Shown here piece after piece: positions 7,905 to 16,857 of a DNA stretch of 43,009 bases (positions are counted from its first letter, which is position 1; the number at the start of each line of letters is the position of its first letter). This DNA is from Selenomonadaceae bacterium (GTDB taxonomy: Bacteria; Bacillota; Negativicutes; Selenomonadales; Selenomonadaceae). The notes beneath the pieces were generated by a model that saw nothing but the letters and a program-made list of their open reading frames with translations, did no database searches and was not told the DNA's origin. The DNA lies in the NCBI GenBank assembly GCA_017518105.1, contig JAFWWC010000039.1, positions 1-43,009 on the forward strand. The letters are read 5' to 3'. A program made the position numbers and the translations under genes.

Positions 7905-9323
7905 TTGGGAATCACAATGATTGCATTAAGTTTGGTGCTGTTGATTTTCTTTGCTTACCGCGGCTGGTCGATAATCTTTATTGCGCCGCTGTTCGCGGTT
8001 GTTGCGGCAATCGGTTCGGGACATGACCCAATGCCAGTTTTCAGCGAAATTTACATGACAAAGGCGGCTGAGTACGTCAAGACTTATTACCCCGTGTTTT
8101 TATTGGGCGCAGTCTTCGCCAAAATCATGGAGGAAGGCGGGCTAGCGGCGTCGGTCGCAAACAAAATCGTCCAAACGCTCGGCAAGGAAAAAGCAATCTT
8201 AGCAATCCTAATCGGGTGCGGCGTGCTAACTTATGGCGGACTAAGTGTGTTCGTCGTGGCGTTCGTCATGTATCCGTTCGCGGCGATTTTGTTCAAAGAA
8301 GCCAACTACGCCAAAAGACTTCTGCCGGGCTTGCTGTGGATGGGAATTTTTACTTACAGCATGGTCGCAATCCCCGGCACGCCGCAAATCCAAAACATAA
8401 TCCCGACCGCTTACTTTGGCACGACGACTTGGGCGGGTATCGGACTCGGTTTAATCGGCGCGGCTTTGTACTTCGTGATGTCGTGGGCATGGGTGAGTTA
8501 CCGTGCAAAGAAACTTCAAGCGGCGGGCGAGGGCTACGGCACCAACCTCAAGAACGAGCCTGATAATTCTTCCGCTGACGATTTGCCCGATTGGAAGTTG
8601 TCATCAATCCCGCTGGTTATGGTCATCGTGCTGAATTTAATCATCAGTAACCCGTTCGGTTGGAGCTGGGCTTATCATTGGGACGCTAACAGCTTAGACA
8701 GCATGGCGGATTTGAACTTGAGCTTGCTGGCTGGGAGCGTCGGCAAGGTTCAAGCTATCTGGTCGATTAACGCGGCGTTGATTCTGAGTTGCATAGCGGC
8801 GGCGATTATCGGGCGCAAGTGCTTAGCGGCGAAGGGCGGCATTGTCCACCCGATTAACACTGGCGCAACTGGTTCCATGGCGGCGATTTTGAACGTTGCC
8901 TCGTGCTACGCGTTTGGCTGTGTCGTAGCGGCGGTTCCTGCCTTCGAGATGATTAAAGAGGCTTTGCTCAACGTTTCAATCGGCGACGGTCCTTTAGGAT
9001 CGGCGGTAATAACTACAATGATTATGTGCGGGATAACGGGTTCTGCGTCGGGCGGCGAAACGATTGCCTTGGGTATGCTCGGCGACCAGTGGCTTGCAAT
9101 GGCAAATCAAATTGGCATGAGTCCAGAAGTCTTGCACAGAATCGTTGCGCTTGCCTCGGAATGCATTGACACCCCGCCGCATTCCGGCGCACTGATAACG
9201 CTTATGGCGGTCTGCGGTCTCAATCACAAAGAATCTTACTACGATGTTTTTGTCCTTACCATGCTTAAAACTTCGGTCGCGTTCATCTGCTTAGCGATTT
9301 ACGCCGTGACGGGAATAATTTAA
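7905..9323 (+). CDS. GntP family permease (gluconate/organic acid:H+ symporter)
   Basis: 472 aa. TTG 7905 is preferred because GAGGTGG (7892-7898) lies 6 bp ahead; ATG 7917 in the same frame would be too far from it. The protein is almost entirely hydrophobic, with 12 or more membrane segments. Features of the GntP family are MIALSLVLLIFFAYRGW at the N-terminus, a conserved segment starting LTYGGLSVFVVAF, AIPGTPQIQNIIPT, ITGSASGGETIALG and CIDTPPHSGALITLM near the C-terminus. The family transports gluconate and other hydroxy or keto acids. It has its own promoter and stands after the terminator of the inositol-type operon, so regulation may be separate. No motif fixes the substrate. Confidence 0.88.
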   Translation: MGITMIALSLVLLIFFAYRGWSIIFIAPLFAVVAAIGSGHDPMPVFSEIYMTKAAEYVKTYYPVFLLGAVFAKIMEEGGLAASVANKIVQTLGKEKAILAILIGCGVLTYGGLSVFVVAFVMYPFAAILFKEANYAKRLLPGLLWMGIFTYSMVAIPGTPQIQNIIPTAYFGTTTWAGIGLGLIGAALYFVMSWAWVSYRAKKLQAAGEGYGTNLKNEPDNSSADDLPDWKLSSIPLVMVIVLNLIISNPFGWSWAYHWDANSLDSMADLNLSLLAGSVGKVQAIWSINAALILSCIAAAIIGRKCLAAKGGIVHPINTGATGSMAAILNVASCYAFGCVVAAVPAFEMIKEALLNVSIGDGPLGSAVITTMIMCGITGSASGGETIALGMLGDQWLAMANQIGMSPEVLHRIVALASECIDTPPHSGALITLMAVCGLNHKESYYDVFVLTMLKTSVAFICLAIYAVTGII

Positions 9324-9393
9324 CGACGCCATGACAGGTATCACTTTAGCGGAAAAATTTTTTGATAGAATTTTTCGCGAGGAGGTCTGTCAA

Positions 9394-10098
9394 ATGAACG
9401 CCGATAAAATTGTTGCCTGTAATGTGATTCGATACGACGCTGGGAAAAATATTTTCGTAGCCGACAAAAAGCTCACTGCGGTCGAAAAGAGTTTTGAACT
9501 CCATTTGAACGGCGAACCCTTTAGAGAAATTCTTTGCTCGCCCGAAGACCTCGAAGACCTCGCGATTGGACTTTTAGCGCAAGCCGATAAAATTTCTTCC
9601 GCCAAAGATATTTCGCGCTTAGAGATAAAGTCTTCCGTCATCGAAGTCGAAATTAATCCCGCCGTTCAGCCCGCGCCGAAAACTTTTTCAAAGGTCGCGT
9701 TCGTTGCCAAAGACATTCTCGCTTGTGCGGATAAATTGCTCGGCGAACTCTCGACGACGCACAATAAGACTAACGGCGTACACAGCGGCGTTTTATTCGA
9801 CGGACAAAACGTTTTGCTCTTCCGCGAAGACATTGGACGCCATAACGTCTTCGATAAAATTTACGGGGCGGCTCTTCGACAAAATATTTTCCTCGGCGAC
9901 AAGATGATAATTTTCAGCGGGCGTTGCTCCTCCGAGATGATTAGAAAAGTTGCCCGCATGAAAGTTCCAGTCGTCGTTGCTAAGTCCGTTCCTACGAGTT
10001 ACTCAATCAATCTTGCTAAGAAATTCGGCATCACGCTTGCAGGGCGTCTGACTGCCGATTTTTTTGTATTTACAGCAACCCTGAGCGTATTGTGCTAA
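9394..10098 (+). CDS. fdhD: Formate dehydrogenase accessory sulfurtransferase FdhD, variant without the usual cysteine loop
   Basis: 234 aa from ATG 9394, which has GGAGG (9381-9385) 8 bp ahead; the open frame extends upstream without a ribosome binding site. FdhD passes sulfur from IscS to the molybdenum cofactor of formate dehydrogenase. Family motifs are present: NGVHSG (127-132), EDIGRHNVFDK (145-155), SGRCSSEMIRK and a C-terminal segment starting SINLAKKFGITLAG. The CxxC-type loop that carries sulfur in E. coli FdhD and normally comes before the HSG motif region is not visible: the segment there (about residues 85-126) has only one Cys (C111). The gene is 17 bp upstream of the broken catalytic-subunit gene, so relaxed selection is possible. 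The frame itself is intact. Confidence 0.85.
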   Translation: MNADKIVACNVIRYDAGKNIFVADKKLTAVEKSFELHLNGEPFREILCSPEDLEDLAIGLLAQADKISSAKDISRLEIKSSVIEVEINPAVQPAPKTFSKVAFVAKDILACADKLLGELSTTHNKTNGVHSGVLFDGQNVLLFREDIGRHNVFDKIYGAALRQNIFLGDKMIIFSGRCSSEMIRKVARMKVPVVVAKSVPTSYSINLAKKFGITLAGRLTADFFVFTATLSVLC

Positions 10099-10115
10099 GT
10101 TAGGATGGATGATTT

Positions 10116-12048
10116 ATGGATTTGAGCAGACGAAGCTTTTTAAAAGCCACGGGGCTTGAGAGTCTCGGTCTTGCCTTGTCGAGTTTAGGCTAAGACTTTC
10201 AAGCTGACGGGCGCGAGGGAATTTACTTCGGTCTGTCACTTCTGCGCGTGTGGTTGTGGGCAGATTGGTTACGTCAAAGAAGGCAAGCTGATTCAATTGG
10301 AAGGCGCGAGCGATTGCCCCGTAAATTTCGGCGGGCTTTGTCCAAAGGGGCTGGGCTACGCGCAAATTCCACGTGATGAAGAACACCGCACGACTAAACC
10401 GATGTACCGTGCACCAGGCGCGACCACTTGGCAGGAAATTTCTTGGGACGAAGCAATCGACAGGGCGGCTCGTGCCCTAAAGAAGGCTCGCGACGAAAAT
10501 TGGATTGACACGGAGACGATTAACGGCTCGGCAGTCAAAGTTCAACGCACGGACGCTATCGGGCTTATCGGCGGCTCGCAAGTCAATAACGAGGAATGCT
10601 ATCAGCTCACGAAGATTTTCCGCACGCTCGGCGCAATGTCTTTGGATAATCAAACTCGCGTCTGCCACGCTAACACCCCGCCCGCTATGAGTGCCGCCTT
10701 TGGACGAGGCGCAATGACTAATCCTTGGTACGACCTGAAGAACACGAAGCTTGCTTGGGTCGAAGGCTCCAATATCGCCGAATGTCACCCGATGGGCTTG
10801 AAAACCTCATGAAGGCTAAGAAGAACGGCTTAAAGATTATGCATGTCGACGTTCGATTCACGCGCACTTCAAAGATTGCCGATTACTTTATCCAGATTCG
10901 CCCTGGCACCGATATTGCGTTCCTCGGAGCAATCATCAATTACGTTATCCAAAACCACAAGTACGACGAGCAATATATCCGCCTGCACACCAACGCTTAT
11001 TACCTGATTAATCCCGCGTTCAGTTTCGACGACGGAATTTTTAGCGGCTATGACGAGAAGGCTCGCAAGTACGATATGACGACGTGGCAATATCAGTCGA
11101 CGCCAACGGCAAACCTATGAAGTCCGCTGACCTCTTCGCGCCCAATACCGTCATGAGCATTTTGAAGAAGCACTACGAACGCTATACCTTCGAGGTCGTG
11201 TTGAGAATTACGGGGGGCGAGCGTCGCGGATATTAAAATGGCGGCGGAGTTATTCTGCTCAGTCAAGCCCGCAGTCTTTATGTACGCGCTCGGCATGACG
11301 CAACATACAGTCGGCGTCGAGAATATCCGTTGCTTTACGGTTTTGCAACTTTTGCGCGGGAATATCGGCGTGCCCGGCGGCGGTATCGATGCTATGCGCG
11401 GGCAACCGAACGTCCAAACCTCAACTGACTATGGAATCATGTTCCAATACTTCCCTGGCTACCTCCCCTGGCCGACAGAGAAGACTAACACGCTTGCTAA
11501 GTGGACGCCTTTCCGCATGGTTGGCGAGGGAGTCGGCAGGATTTTCGCGGCGAGTTATAAGGACGAGGAAAACGGCGAGACCCGCGACAGTTCCTCTACG
11601 CCCGTTGACGGTCCGATACCTGAGCTTTATGAGCCGGTCGAGTCGCCGACGAACAACGCCCTGCACATGAACCCGAACGCGCAATTTAGCCCGTGCGTCA
11701 TCTATCCGCGTATGCCTGACCTGCAGAAGATTGGCACGAAGTCCGAATTCCCTTACGTCCTCTGCTCGTCGAGTATCTGCGAGCATTGGTGTAGCGTAAC
11801 TATCACGCGGCATATCACGTGGCTTAACGGTGCGTGGGCAGATTAAGGAAAAGGCAATGGTCACCGACCGAATCAAGCCGCTTTGGATTAACGGTCAAGA
11901 AGTCTTCGTGACGTGGCAACCGTACAACTGGGGCTTTAAAGGACTTTCGACCGGACCGAGCGGCAATTACATAACGATTGACGCCCTAGACCCTAATGCG
12001 CAGTCGCAGGAGTTCAAAGCGTGCCTGATTGACATAAAGAAGGCGTAA
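10116..12048 (+). pseudogene. fdhA: Formate dehydrogenase (FDH-N type) catalytic subunit, degraded; Cys-type active site
   Basis: The start ATG 10116 gives a Tat signal (SRRSFLKATG) but meets TAA at 10191. The homologous sequence continues one frame over: VCHFCACGCGQIGY (4Fe-4S binding), NCPVNFGGLCPKG and NQTRVCHANTP, where Cys replaces the catalytic Sec/Cys position of FDH-N. Further frame changes are at ~10801 (A run), ~11094 and ~11212-11217 (G run). At ~11505 the text jumps from the segment after the FPGYLPWPTEK part to FRMVGEGVGRIF. Against E. coli FdnG this omits roughly 350 residues. At ~11830 about 30 residues before VRGQIKEKAMVT are also missing. The whole remnant covers 644 codons against ~1000 expected. 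It cannot make an active enzyme. Confidence 0.9.
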
Positions 12049-12052
12049 AGTC

Positions 12053-12740
12053 ATGGGCAAGATAAAAACTCTGGAGAGCTACCTTGCCGAGCATGAATTC
12101 CTGCGCGAGGCGGCGAACTTCCATTTCAAGCTGGAGGAGAGGTTATCGGACGTTAAGCCGCTTGACCTGCCGCCGCGTGATAAAGTCTTAAAACTCGTCA
12201 CGGCGGAGAAAATTCCGCTCCTTCAACAGGAAAAATTTCAAGCTCCAGTCCTCGACGCGACGGAACGATTTTTGCCGCGAGCGTTGTCGAAGTCGTTGCT
12301 TAGGCAAGAGAATTTGTCCGTGAAGAAAATCTGCACGGCTCACGAGCTTAACGAGCCGTTGACGCGAAAACTTTTTTGGGCGGCGGTGGATAAACTGATA
12401 CCCGCCGAGCTGAAGACGTGGACTAAGGACGATTGGCAGGAAAATTACTGTCCGATATGCGGGCGGCGACCGGTGCTGGCTCAGCTTAAGAAGTTCAATG
12501 ACGGGCGGGCGCGTTGGCTACTTTGCGGCGGCTGTCGAACGCTTTGGCAGTGGCGGTGCGTGGGCTGGACGTGTGCGACGAGTGCCACGCTTACTTGATG
12601 AAAACTACTGCGGTGAGGACGCGGAAAATATTTATCTGAACGACTGGACGACACTGCACGCGGACTTATTGATGAAAGAAAAAAGCTCCACAAGTGCGGA
12701 GTCGTCGAATTGGAATAGGAAGAGGCGATATAAATCGTAA
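12053..12740 (+). pseudogene. fdhE: Formate dehydrogenase accessory protein FdhE, degraded
   Basis: ATG 12053 opens a frame with the FdhE pattern through the first zinc-type knuckles: YCPICGRRPVLAQLK and LLCGGCRTLWQWR. At ~12555-12566 the text jumps to LDVCDECHAYL in a second frame, skipping the second CxxC pair region (about 25 residues by comparison with the family). A further frame change near 12590-12605 is needed to read the usual C-terminal part ENIYLNDWTTLHADLLM, which ends at TAA 12738-12740. FdhE helps assemble the Mo-cofactor enzyme and its rubredoxin-like knuckles are required, so the remnant is probably inactive. It follows the broken fdhA by 4 bp and has the same kind of damage. 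Confidence 0.85.
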
Positions 12741-12741
12741 T

Positions 12742-13244
12742 GCGGGTGTTTGTCTTGCTGGGCGTGCATGGTTGTTATGTATTGCCAGAAACCTGTTTGT
12801 AGGCTCAGTTGCTTTGAAGATGTGATTTTGTATGGGTATAGCAACGCGGTCGTCATTGATGAAAACAAATGCGTTGATTGTGGCTATTGCAGGACGAATT
12901 GTCCGTTCAATGTGCCGCGTATCGACCCTGAACGAAATAAATCTACGAAGTGCGACCTGTGCTTTGACAGAATTGAACACGGCATGATTCCTTCCTGCGC
13001 GAAGACTTGCACAGCCGAGGCAATAAGCTTCGGGACAAAGGTTGACATGATTAAGCTAGCCGAGGAACGTCTTAAGGAAGTGCGCATGAGCCACCCGAAC
13101 GCCCAAATTTACGGCGTGCCCCCAAACGGCGTCGGCGGAATTCATATGATGTACGTCCTTCCAGAGCCGCCCGAAGTTTACGGCTTGCCCAAAGACCAGA
13201 AGACGCCCGACTCCATCGACTTGTGGCGGGTTAAATGGTCTTAA
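12742..13244 (+). pseudogene. fdhB: Formate dehydrogenase iron-sulfur (beta) subunit, 5'-truncated
   Basis: The frame ending at TAA 13242-13244 encodes four-cluster ferredoxin-type sequence. A short remnant of a first cluster (CGCLSCWACM) is joined directly to YCQKPVCRLSC, and is followed by an intact pair of cluster motifs (ENKCVDCGYCRTNCPFNVP, and KCDLCFDRIEHG with CAKTCTAEAISFG) and the usual C-terminal region (GVGGIHMMYVLPEP). About 60 residues between the first and second clusters, and a proper N-terminus, are missing compared with FdnH-type subunits. ATG 12740 is out of frame and no start with a ribosome binding site is in frame. The C-terminal two thirds reads cleanly. The subunit would normally carry electrons from FdhA to the cytochrome b subunit that follows. 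Confidence 0.8.
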
Positions 13245-13278
13245 ATCAACTAATCGGCAAGAAAGGAGCGTGACGGAA

Positions 13279-13965
13279 ATGTTAATCGATAGTTTCTACG
13301 TGCCGCGCCATAAGAAAATGTTCATGCTACGTCACTGGCTCAACGCAATCTCGTTCCTAATGCTGTTCCTCACGGCTCTACCGCTCTACGCCGACACGTT
13401 CCTTTTCCTTTACAACATTTTCGGCGCGAAGACCTTGCAATACCTCCACAGATTTTTTGCGGTGATTTTTATCGCGACTCCGTTTATCGGATTGCTTTCC
13501 GCCCGCGAGGGTTATTGCACACTTTTTAAGCAGGCGTTTAGCTTCGGCACGAACGATATAGTTTTCTTGCTCAAGTTCCCGCTGACGTTCTTTGGAATCG
13601 AACCTAGTATGCCTAAGCAAAGTTTCTACAACGGCGGCGAGAAAATCAATATCCTCCTGCAAGCGTTCCTGTGGCTCGTGCTAGTCGTTAGCGGATTAAT
13701 CATGTGGCTCGGCAATGGCGTCATTGATAATTCGATTCGCGCCTGGATGATTCCGATTCACTCGATAGCGGTGGGCTTGGGATTCGCGGCGGCTCTTGCG
13801 CATATTTATCTTGCCGTCGTTCAAAATCCTGACTCTTTGCGCGGCATGACCGCAGGTTCAATCCACGCCAACTACGCTGTTCATCATCACGGCGCGTGGG
13901 TCGACGAACTCATTGCCAAAGGCAAGGTCACTAAGAAAGAAATCGACGCCGCCCGCAAAGTTTGA
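13279..13965 (+). CDS. fdnI: Formate dehydrogenase cytochrome b556 (gamma) subunit
   Basis: 228 aa from ATG 13279, with GAAAGGAG at 13261-13268; the in-frame GTG 13270 is too close to it. The protein has four hydrophobic segments. Histidines sit where FdnI-type subunits bind two b hemes: LRHWLNA in the first helix, YLHRFFAV in the second, and IPIHS plus AHIYLA in the last. NGGEKINILLQAFLW and SIHANYAVHHHGAW are typical of the family. It would anchor FdhAB in the membrane and reduce quinone. The gene is intact although all of its catalytic partners upstream are broken, which suggests recent decay or use with another complex. Confidence 0.88.
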   Translation: MLIDSFYVPRHKKMFMLRHWLNAISFLMLFLTALPLYADTFLFLYNIFGAKTLQYLHRFFAVIFIATPFIGLLSAREGYCTLFKQAFSFGTNDIVFLLKFPLTFFGIEPSMPKQSFYNGGEKINILLQAFLWLVLVVSGLIMWLGNGVIDNSIRAWMIPIHSIAVGLGFAAALAHIYLAVVQNPDSLRGMTAGSIHANYAVHHHGAWVDELIAKGKVTKKEIDAARKV

Positions 13966-13986
13966 CAATCAATCAGAAAAAAATTT

Positions 13987-14018
13987 GACTGCGTGGAAGA
14001 ACTCGCGCAGTCTTTTTT
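13987..14018. terminator. Bidirectional terminator between fdnI and the second AraC gene
   Basis: Stem GACTGCG (13987-13993) / CGCAGTC (14006-14012). On the plus strand it runs into TTTTTT (14013-14018). On the minus strand the stem runs into a T-rich tract from the A run at 13977-13983. It serves the convergent genes on both sides. Confidence 0.8.
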
Positions 14019-14023
14019 CTTGA

Positions 14024-14938
14024 TTAAAGCTTCATCAGCTCGTTGTAAATGTGATTCAGATTTTGGAATTGCTCGTTGCCTAACCAGAGCTTGCGATAAT
14101 TTTGCGGCGACGTTCCAACGAACTTTTTAAACTGATTGTTAAAGTGGCTGATGTTGTCGTAGCCCAGGCTCATGCTGATTTCCGTAATGGATTTGTCGGT
14201 TGTGATTAAAAGCTTTTGCCCCAAACCGATTTTAAGGCGAATCAGATATTGCCCCGGCGAAATCCCGAAAATTTTTTTGAAATGATGAGAGAAGCCCGAA
14301 ACGCTCATGTTGGCAATCTTGCTCAGCTCCTCGACTGAAATATTTTCCGTGAAGTGCTCGTCAATGAACGCCTTGCAAACCTGAAAGGACGCATCGAATT
14401 TATCACGGCGAATCAGTTTTTCTTGCGGCAGTTGAGTAGTCAAGATTACAAGCAGAGCTTTAAGAAGATGTCTGCAGACGTAGGCGGCGTGAAGTTTTTT
14501 CTCTGCGACTTGCTTAAAAAGCAAATGGAAAATGGAACGAATATCTTCTGACAAGTCCCCAGAATGCAAAACGGGCTTAACGTCGTGCGGTAAAAGATGA
14601 CCTTCCGGCAAACACGGCAACTTAAGATTTTTTATGCCGCAGTTGTAAAAAGTCATGCCGCGATTCGGGTCGGCTCGTTCGTCGTGCAGAACGCCCGCAT
14701 TGTAAATCACCACGTCGCCTTCTTTGACGCGATAAGCATATCCGCCGATTCGGATATCAGCCATGCCGCCGCTTATGTATTGGATTTCAAGATGATTCGT
14801 ATGCTCGTGCATGGCAGTCGGTATTATCGTCTCCGAATTGTCAGCTCGGCAGACGTAAAGCAACTTCAAATTTTGCTCGCCAATGGGATTTTCTGAAATG
14901 CTTTCCTTATTGTAGTAGACGACCGCCACTTTAATCAC
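14024..14938 (-). CDS. AraC family transcriptional regulator
   Basis: Up to 304 aa. The N-terminal cupin sensor contains AMHEHTNHLEI, KEGDVVIYN and VLHDE. The C-terminal double helix-turn-helix has LSKIANMSVSGFSHHFKK and MSLGYDNISHFNNQFKKF. GTG 14938 gives an N-terminus about as long as that of the AraC protein at 502, but no ribosome binding site is seen; GTG 14929 is an alternative. The gene starts 24 bp after aspS ends and on the same strand, so read-through from aspS is possible. It sits next to the decaying formate dehydrogenase locus, but nothing in the sequence shows that it regulates it. It is a distant paralogue of the AraC gene at 502. Confidence 0.85.
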   Translation of the reverse strand: MIKVAVVYYNKESISENPIGEQNLKLLYVCRADNSETIIPTAMHEHTNHLEIQYISGGMADIRIGGYAYRVKEGDVVIYNAGVLHDERADPNRGMTFYNCGIKNLKLPCLPEGHLLPHDVKPVLHSGDLSEDIRSIFHLLFKQVAEKKLHAAYVCRHLLKALLVILTTQLPQEKLIRRDKFDASFQVCKAFIDEHFTENISVEELSKIANMSVSGFSHHFKKIFGISPGQYLIRLKIGLGQKLLITTDKSITEISMSLGYDNISHFNNQFKKFVGTSPQNYRKLWLGNEQFQNLNHIYNELMKL

Positions 14939-14962
14939 TCGATTCGTTTATTGCTAAGACGA

Positions 14963-16747
14963 TTATTTCTTCTTAACAGCAGTCCTAATCGACAGCTCGC
15001 GCAGTTGTTTATCGTCGACTTCGCTGGGGGCGTGGCTCATCGGGTCGACTGCGCTTTGAGTCTTCGGGAAGGCAATCACGTCGCGAATTGATTTTCTCTG
15101 CGCCATTAGCATAACCAACCTATCCAAACCAAACGCAATGCCGCCGTGCGGGGGCGTGCCGTACTCGAAGGCGTCCATAAGGAATCCAAACTTCGCGTGC
15201 GCCTCCTCTAACGTCAAACCGATTGCCTCGAAAACTTTTTCTTGCAAATCGCGCTGATAAATCCTCAAGGAGCCGCCGCCGACCTCCACGCCGTTTAAAA
15301 CAATGTCGTAAGCGTTCGCCTTGACCTTTTCTGGAGCCGTCAGCAAAAATTCTACGTCCTCTTCTCGCGGCGCGGTGAACGGGTGGTGCATTGCCTTATA
15401 ACGCTTGTCCTCTTCGACGTATTCAAACATCGGGAAATCGACGACCCACAGGAAGCAAAGCTTATTTTCGTCGATTAAACCTCTGCGGCGTGCCATTTCC
15501 AATCTAAGTTCGCCGAGAGCTTGCGCGACGACTGAAGCCTTATCGCCCACGACTAAAAGCAAGTCGCCCGTCTTGCAACCCGTCGCCTGTTTAATCGCCT
15601 CAAACGTCTCGTCGCTATAAAATTTCTTGAACGGAGACTTAACGCCCTCTTCGGCGTACTGAATCCAGGCAAGACCCTTCGCCCCATAAATCTTGACGTA
15701 CTCAACCAAACCATCAAGCTCGCGGCGCGGAATGTTTGCGTAGTCGTCGACGCGGATAACTTTGACTTGCCCGCCATGCTCAAGGACGCTGTTAAATACT
15801 TTGAAGTCCGAACCCTTAACGAACTCCGAAATGTCCTGCAACTCCATTCCGAATCGCATATCGGGCTTATCAGTGCCGAACCGCCGCATTGCCTCATCCC
15901 AACTCATACGCAGGAACGGCGTATCAATCTTAACGTCAAGCGTCCTCTCGAAGATTTGCTTAACCAGTCCTTCCATTAGCGTTAAGATTTGGTCTTGGTT
16001 TAGGAAGGACGTTTCAATATCGAGCTGCGTGAATTCGGGCTGACGGTCGGCGCGCAAGTCTTCATCGCGGAAGCAGCGCACGATTTGGAAATACTTTTCA
16101 AAGCCGCTGACCATGAGCAACTGCTTAAAGATTTGCGGCGACTGCGGCAGGGCGTAAAACTGTCCGGGATTTAATCTGCTGGGAACGAGGAAATCTCTTG
16201 CGCCTTCGGGCGTCGAACGGCAAAGCATCGGCGTTTCAATCTCAAGGAAGCCATTTTCGTCTAGGTAATCGCGCATGATTTTAGTTACGCGATGACGCAG
16301 CATGATGTTTTTCTGCATTTCGGGGCGGCGCAGGTCGAGATAACGATAACGCAGGCGAACCATTTCATCCACGTCCACGCCGTCTTGAATGTAAAAGGGC
16401 GGAGTCTTCGCCCGATTGAGTATCCTAAGCTCCACGACGAGCACTTCAATTTCACCAGTCGCCATCTTCGGGTTGATTGTATCTTCACTGCGAGCACGAA
16501 CCGAGCCGCGCACGCCGATAACAAATTCATTGCGGAGCGTCTCAGCCTTAGCAAAGTCAAGCCCTTGCGTCGAGCCGTCGAAGACGATCTGAACTATTCC
16601 GCTCCTGTCGCGCATGTCTACGAAAATTAATCCTCCATGGTCGCGGCGACGAGACACCCAGCCCGCAAGTTTAACTTCCGAACCGACATCAGACTTGCGC
16701 AAATCGCCGCAGTGATTCGTCCGCTCCATTCCTGTCAATGTTTCCAA
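14963..16747 (-). CDS. aspS: Aspartyl-tRNA synthetase
   Basis: 594 aa from TTG 16747, which has AAGGAGGT 7 bp upstream on the minus strand; the longer open frame has no such site. Class II synthetase charging tRNA-Asp. It has an N-terminal OB-fold anticodon-binding domain (GWVSRRRDHGGLIFVDMRD), motif 1 region after RYRYLDLRR, motif 2 with FRDEDLRADRQPEFTQLD, the bacterial GAD insertion domain in the middle, and motif 3 with GLDRLVMLM near the C-terminus. The length matches the bacterial type (~590 aa). It has its own promoter just downstream of the codY terminator. Confidence 0.97.
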   Translation of the reverse strand: METLTGMERTNHCGDLRKSDVGSEVKLAGWVSRRRDHGGLIFVDMRDRSGIVQIVFDGSTQGLDFAKAETLRNEFVIGVRGSVRARSEDTINPKMATGEIEVLVVELRILNRAKTPPFYIQDGVDVDEMVRLRYRYLDLRRPEMQKNIMLRHRVTKIMRDYLDENGFLEIETPMLCRSTPEGARDFLVPSRLNPGQFYALPQSPQIFKQLLMVSGFEKYFQIVRCFRDEDLRADRQPEFTQLDIETSFLNQDQILTLMEGLVKQIFERTLDVKIDTPFLRMSWDEAMRRFGTDKPDMRFGMELQDISEFVKGSDFKVFNSVLEHGGQVKVIRVDDYANIPRRELDGLVEYVKIYGAKGLAWIQYAEEGVKSPFKKFYSDETFEAIKQATGCKTGDLLLVVGDKASVVAQALGELRLEMARRRGLIDENKLCFLWVVDFPMFEYVEEDKRYKAMHHPFTAPREEDVEFLLTAPEKVKANAYDIVLNGVEVGGGSLRIYQRDLQEKVFEAIGLTLEEAHAKFGFLMDAFEYGTPPHGGIAFGLDRLVMLMAQRKSIRDVIAFPKTQSAVDPMSHAPSEVDDKQLRELSIRTAVKKK

Positions 16748-16774
16748 ATTTATTACCTCCTTTTGCATTTGCCA

Positions 16775-16803
16775 ATAATAAACGCCGCCAAATCTTTTTG
16801 CAA
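16775..16803 (-). promoter_or_regulatory. Promoter of aspS
   Basis: Minus strand: TTGCAA (16803-16798), 17-bp spacer, TATTAT (16780-16775). It lies between the codY terminator and the aspS start. The same TTGCAA -35 with a 17-bp spacer precedes gltX and lepA. Confidence 0.7.
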
Positions 16804-16804
16804 G

Positions 16805-16840
16805 GAAAAAATCAGCCGCCCCCAAGAGTCGAGAGCGGCT
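16805..16840 (-). terminator. Rho-independent terminator of codY
   Basis: On the minus strand, AGCCGC (16840-16835) pairs with GCGGCT (16819-16814), followed by GATTTTTTCC. It separates codY from the aspS promoter. Confidence 0.75.
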
Positions 16841-16857
16841 TTTATTTATCGTGTCGA

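Noticed and set aside
10640..10700. Selenocysteine codon and SECIS element in the formate dehydrogenase gene
   Set aside because: The active-site codon is TGC (Cys); the stop codons met in the frame are explained by frameshifts, not by UGA at the Sec position.
10116..12740. Programmed frameshifting to explain the broken fdhA and fdhE frames
   Set aside because: There are several shifts plus missing segments with no common slippery sequence or downstream structure; decay explains all of them.
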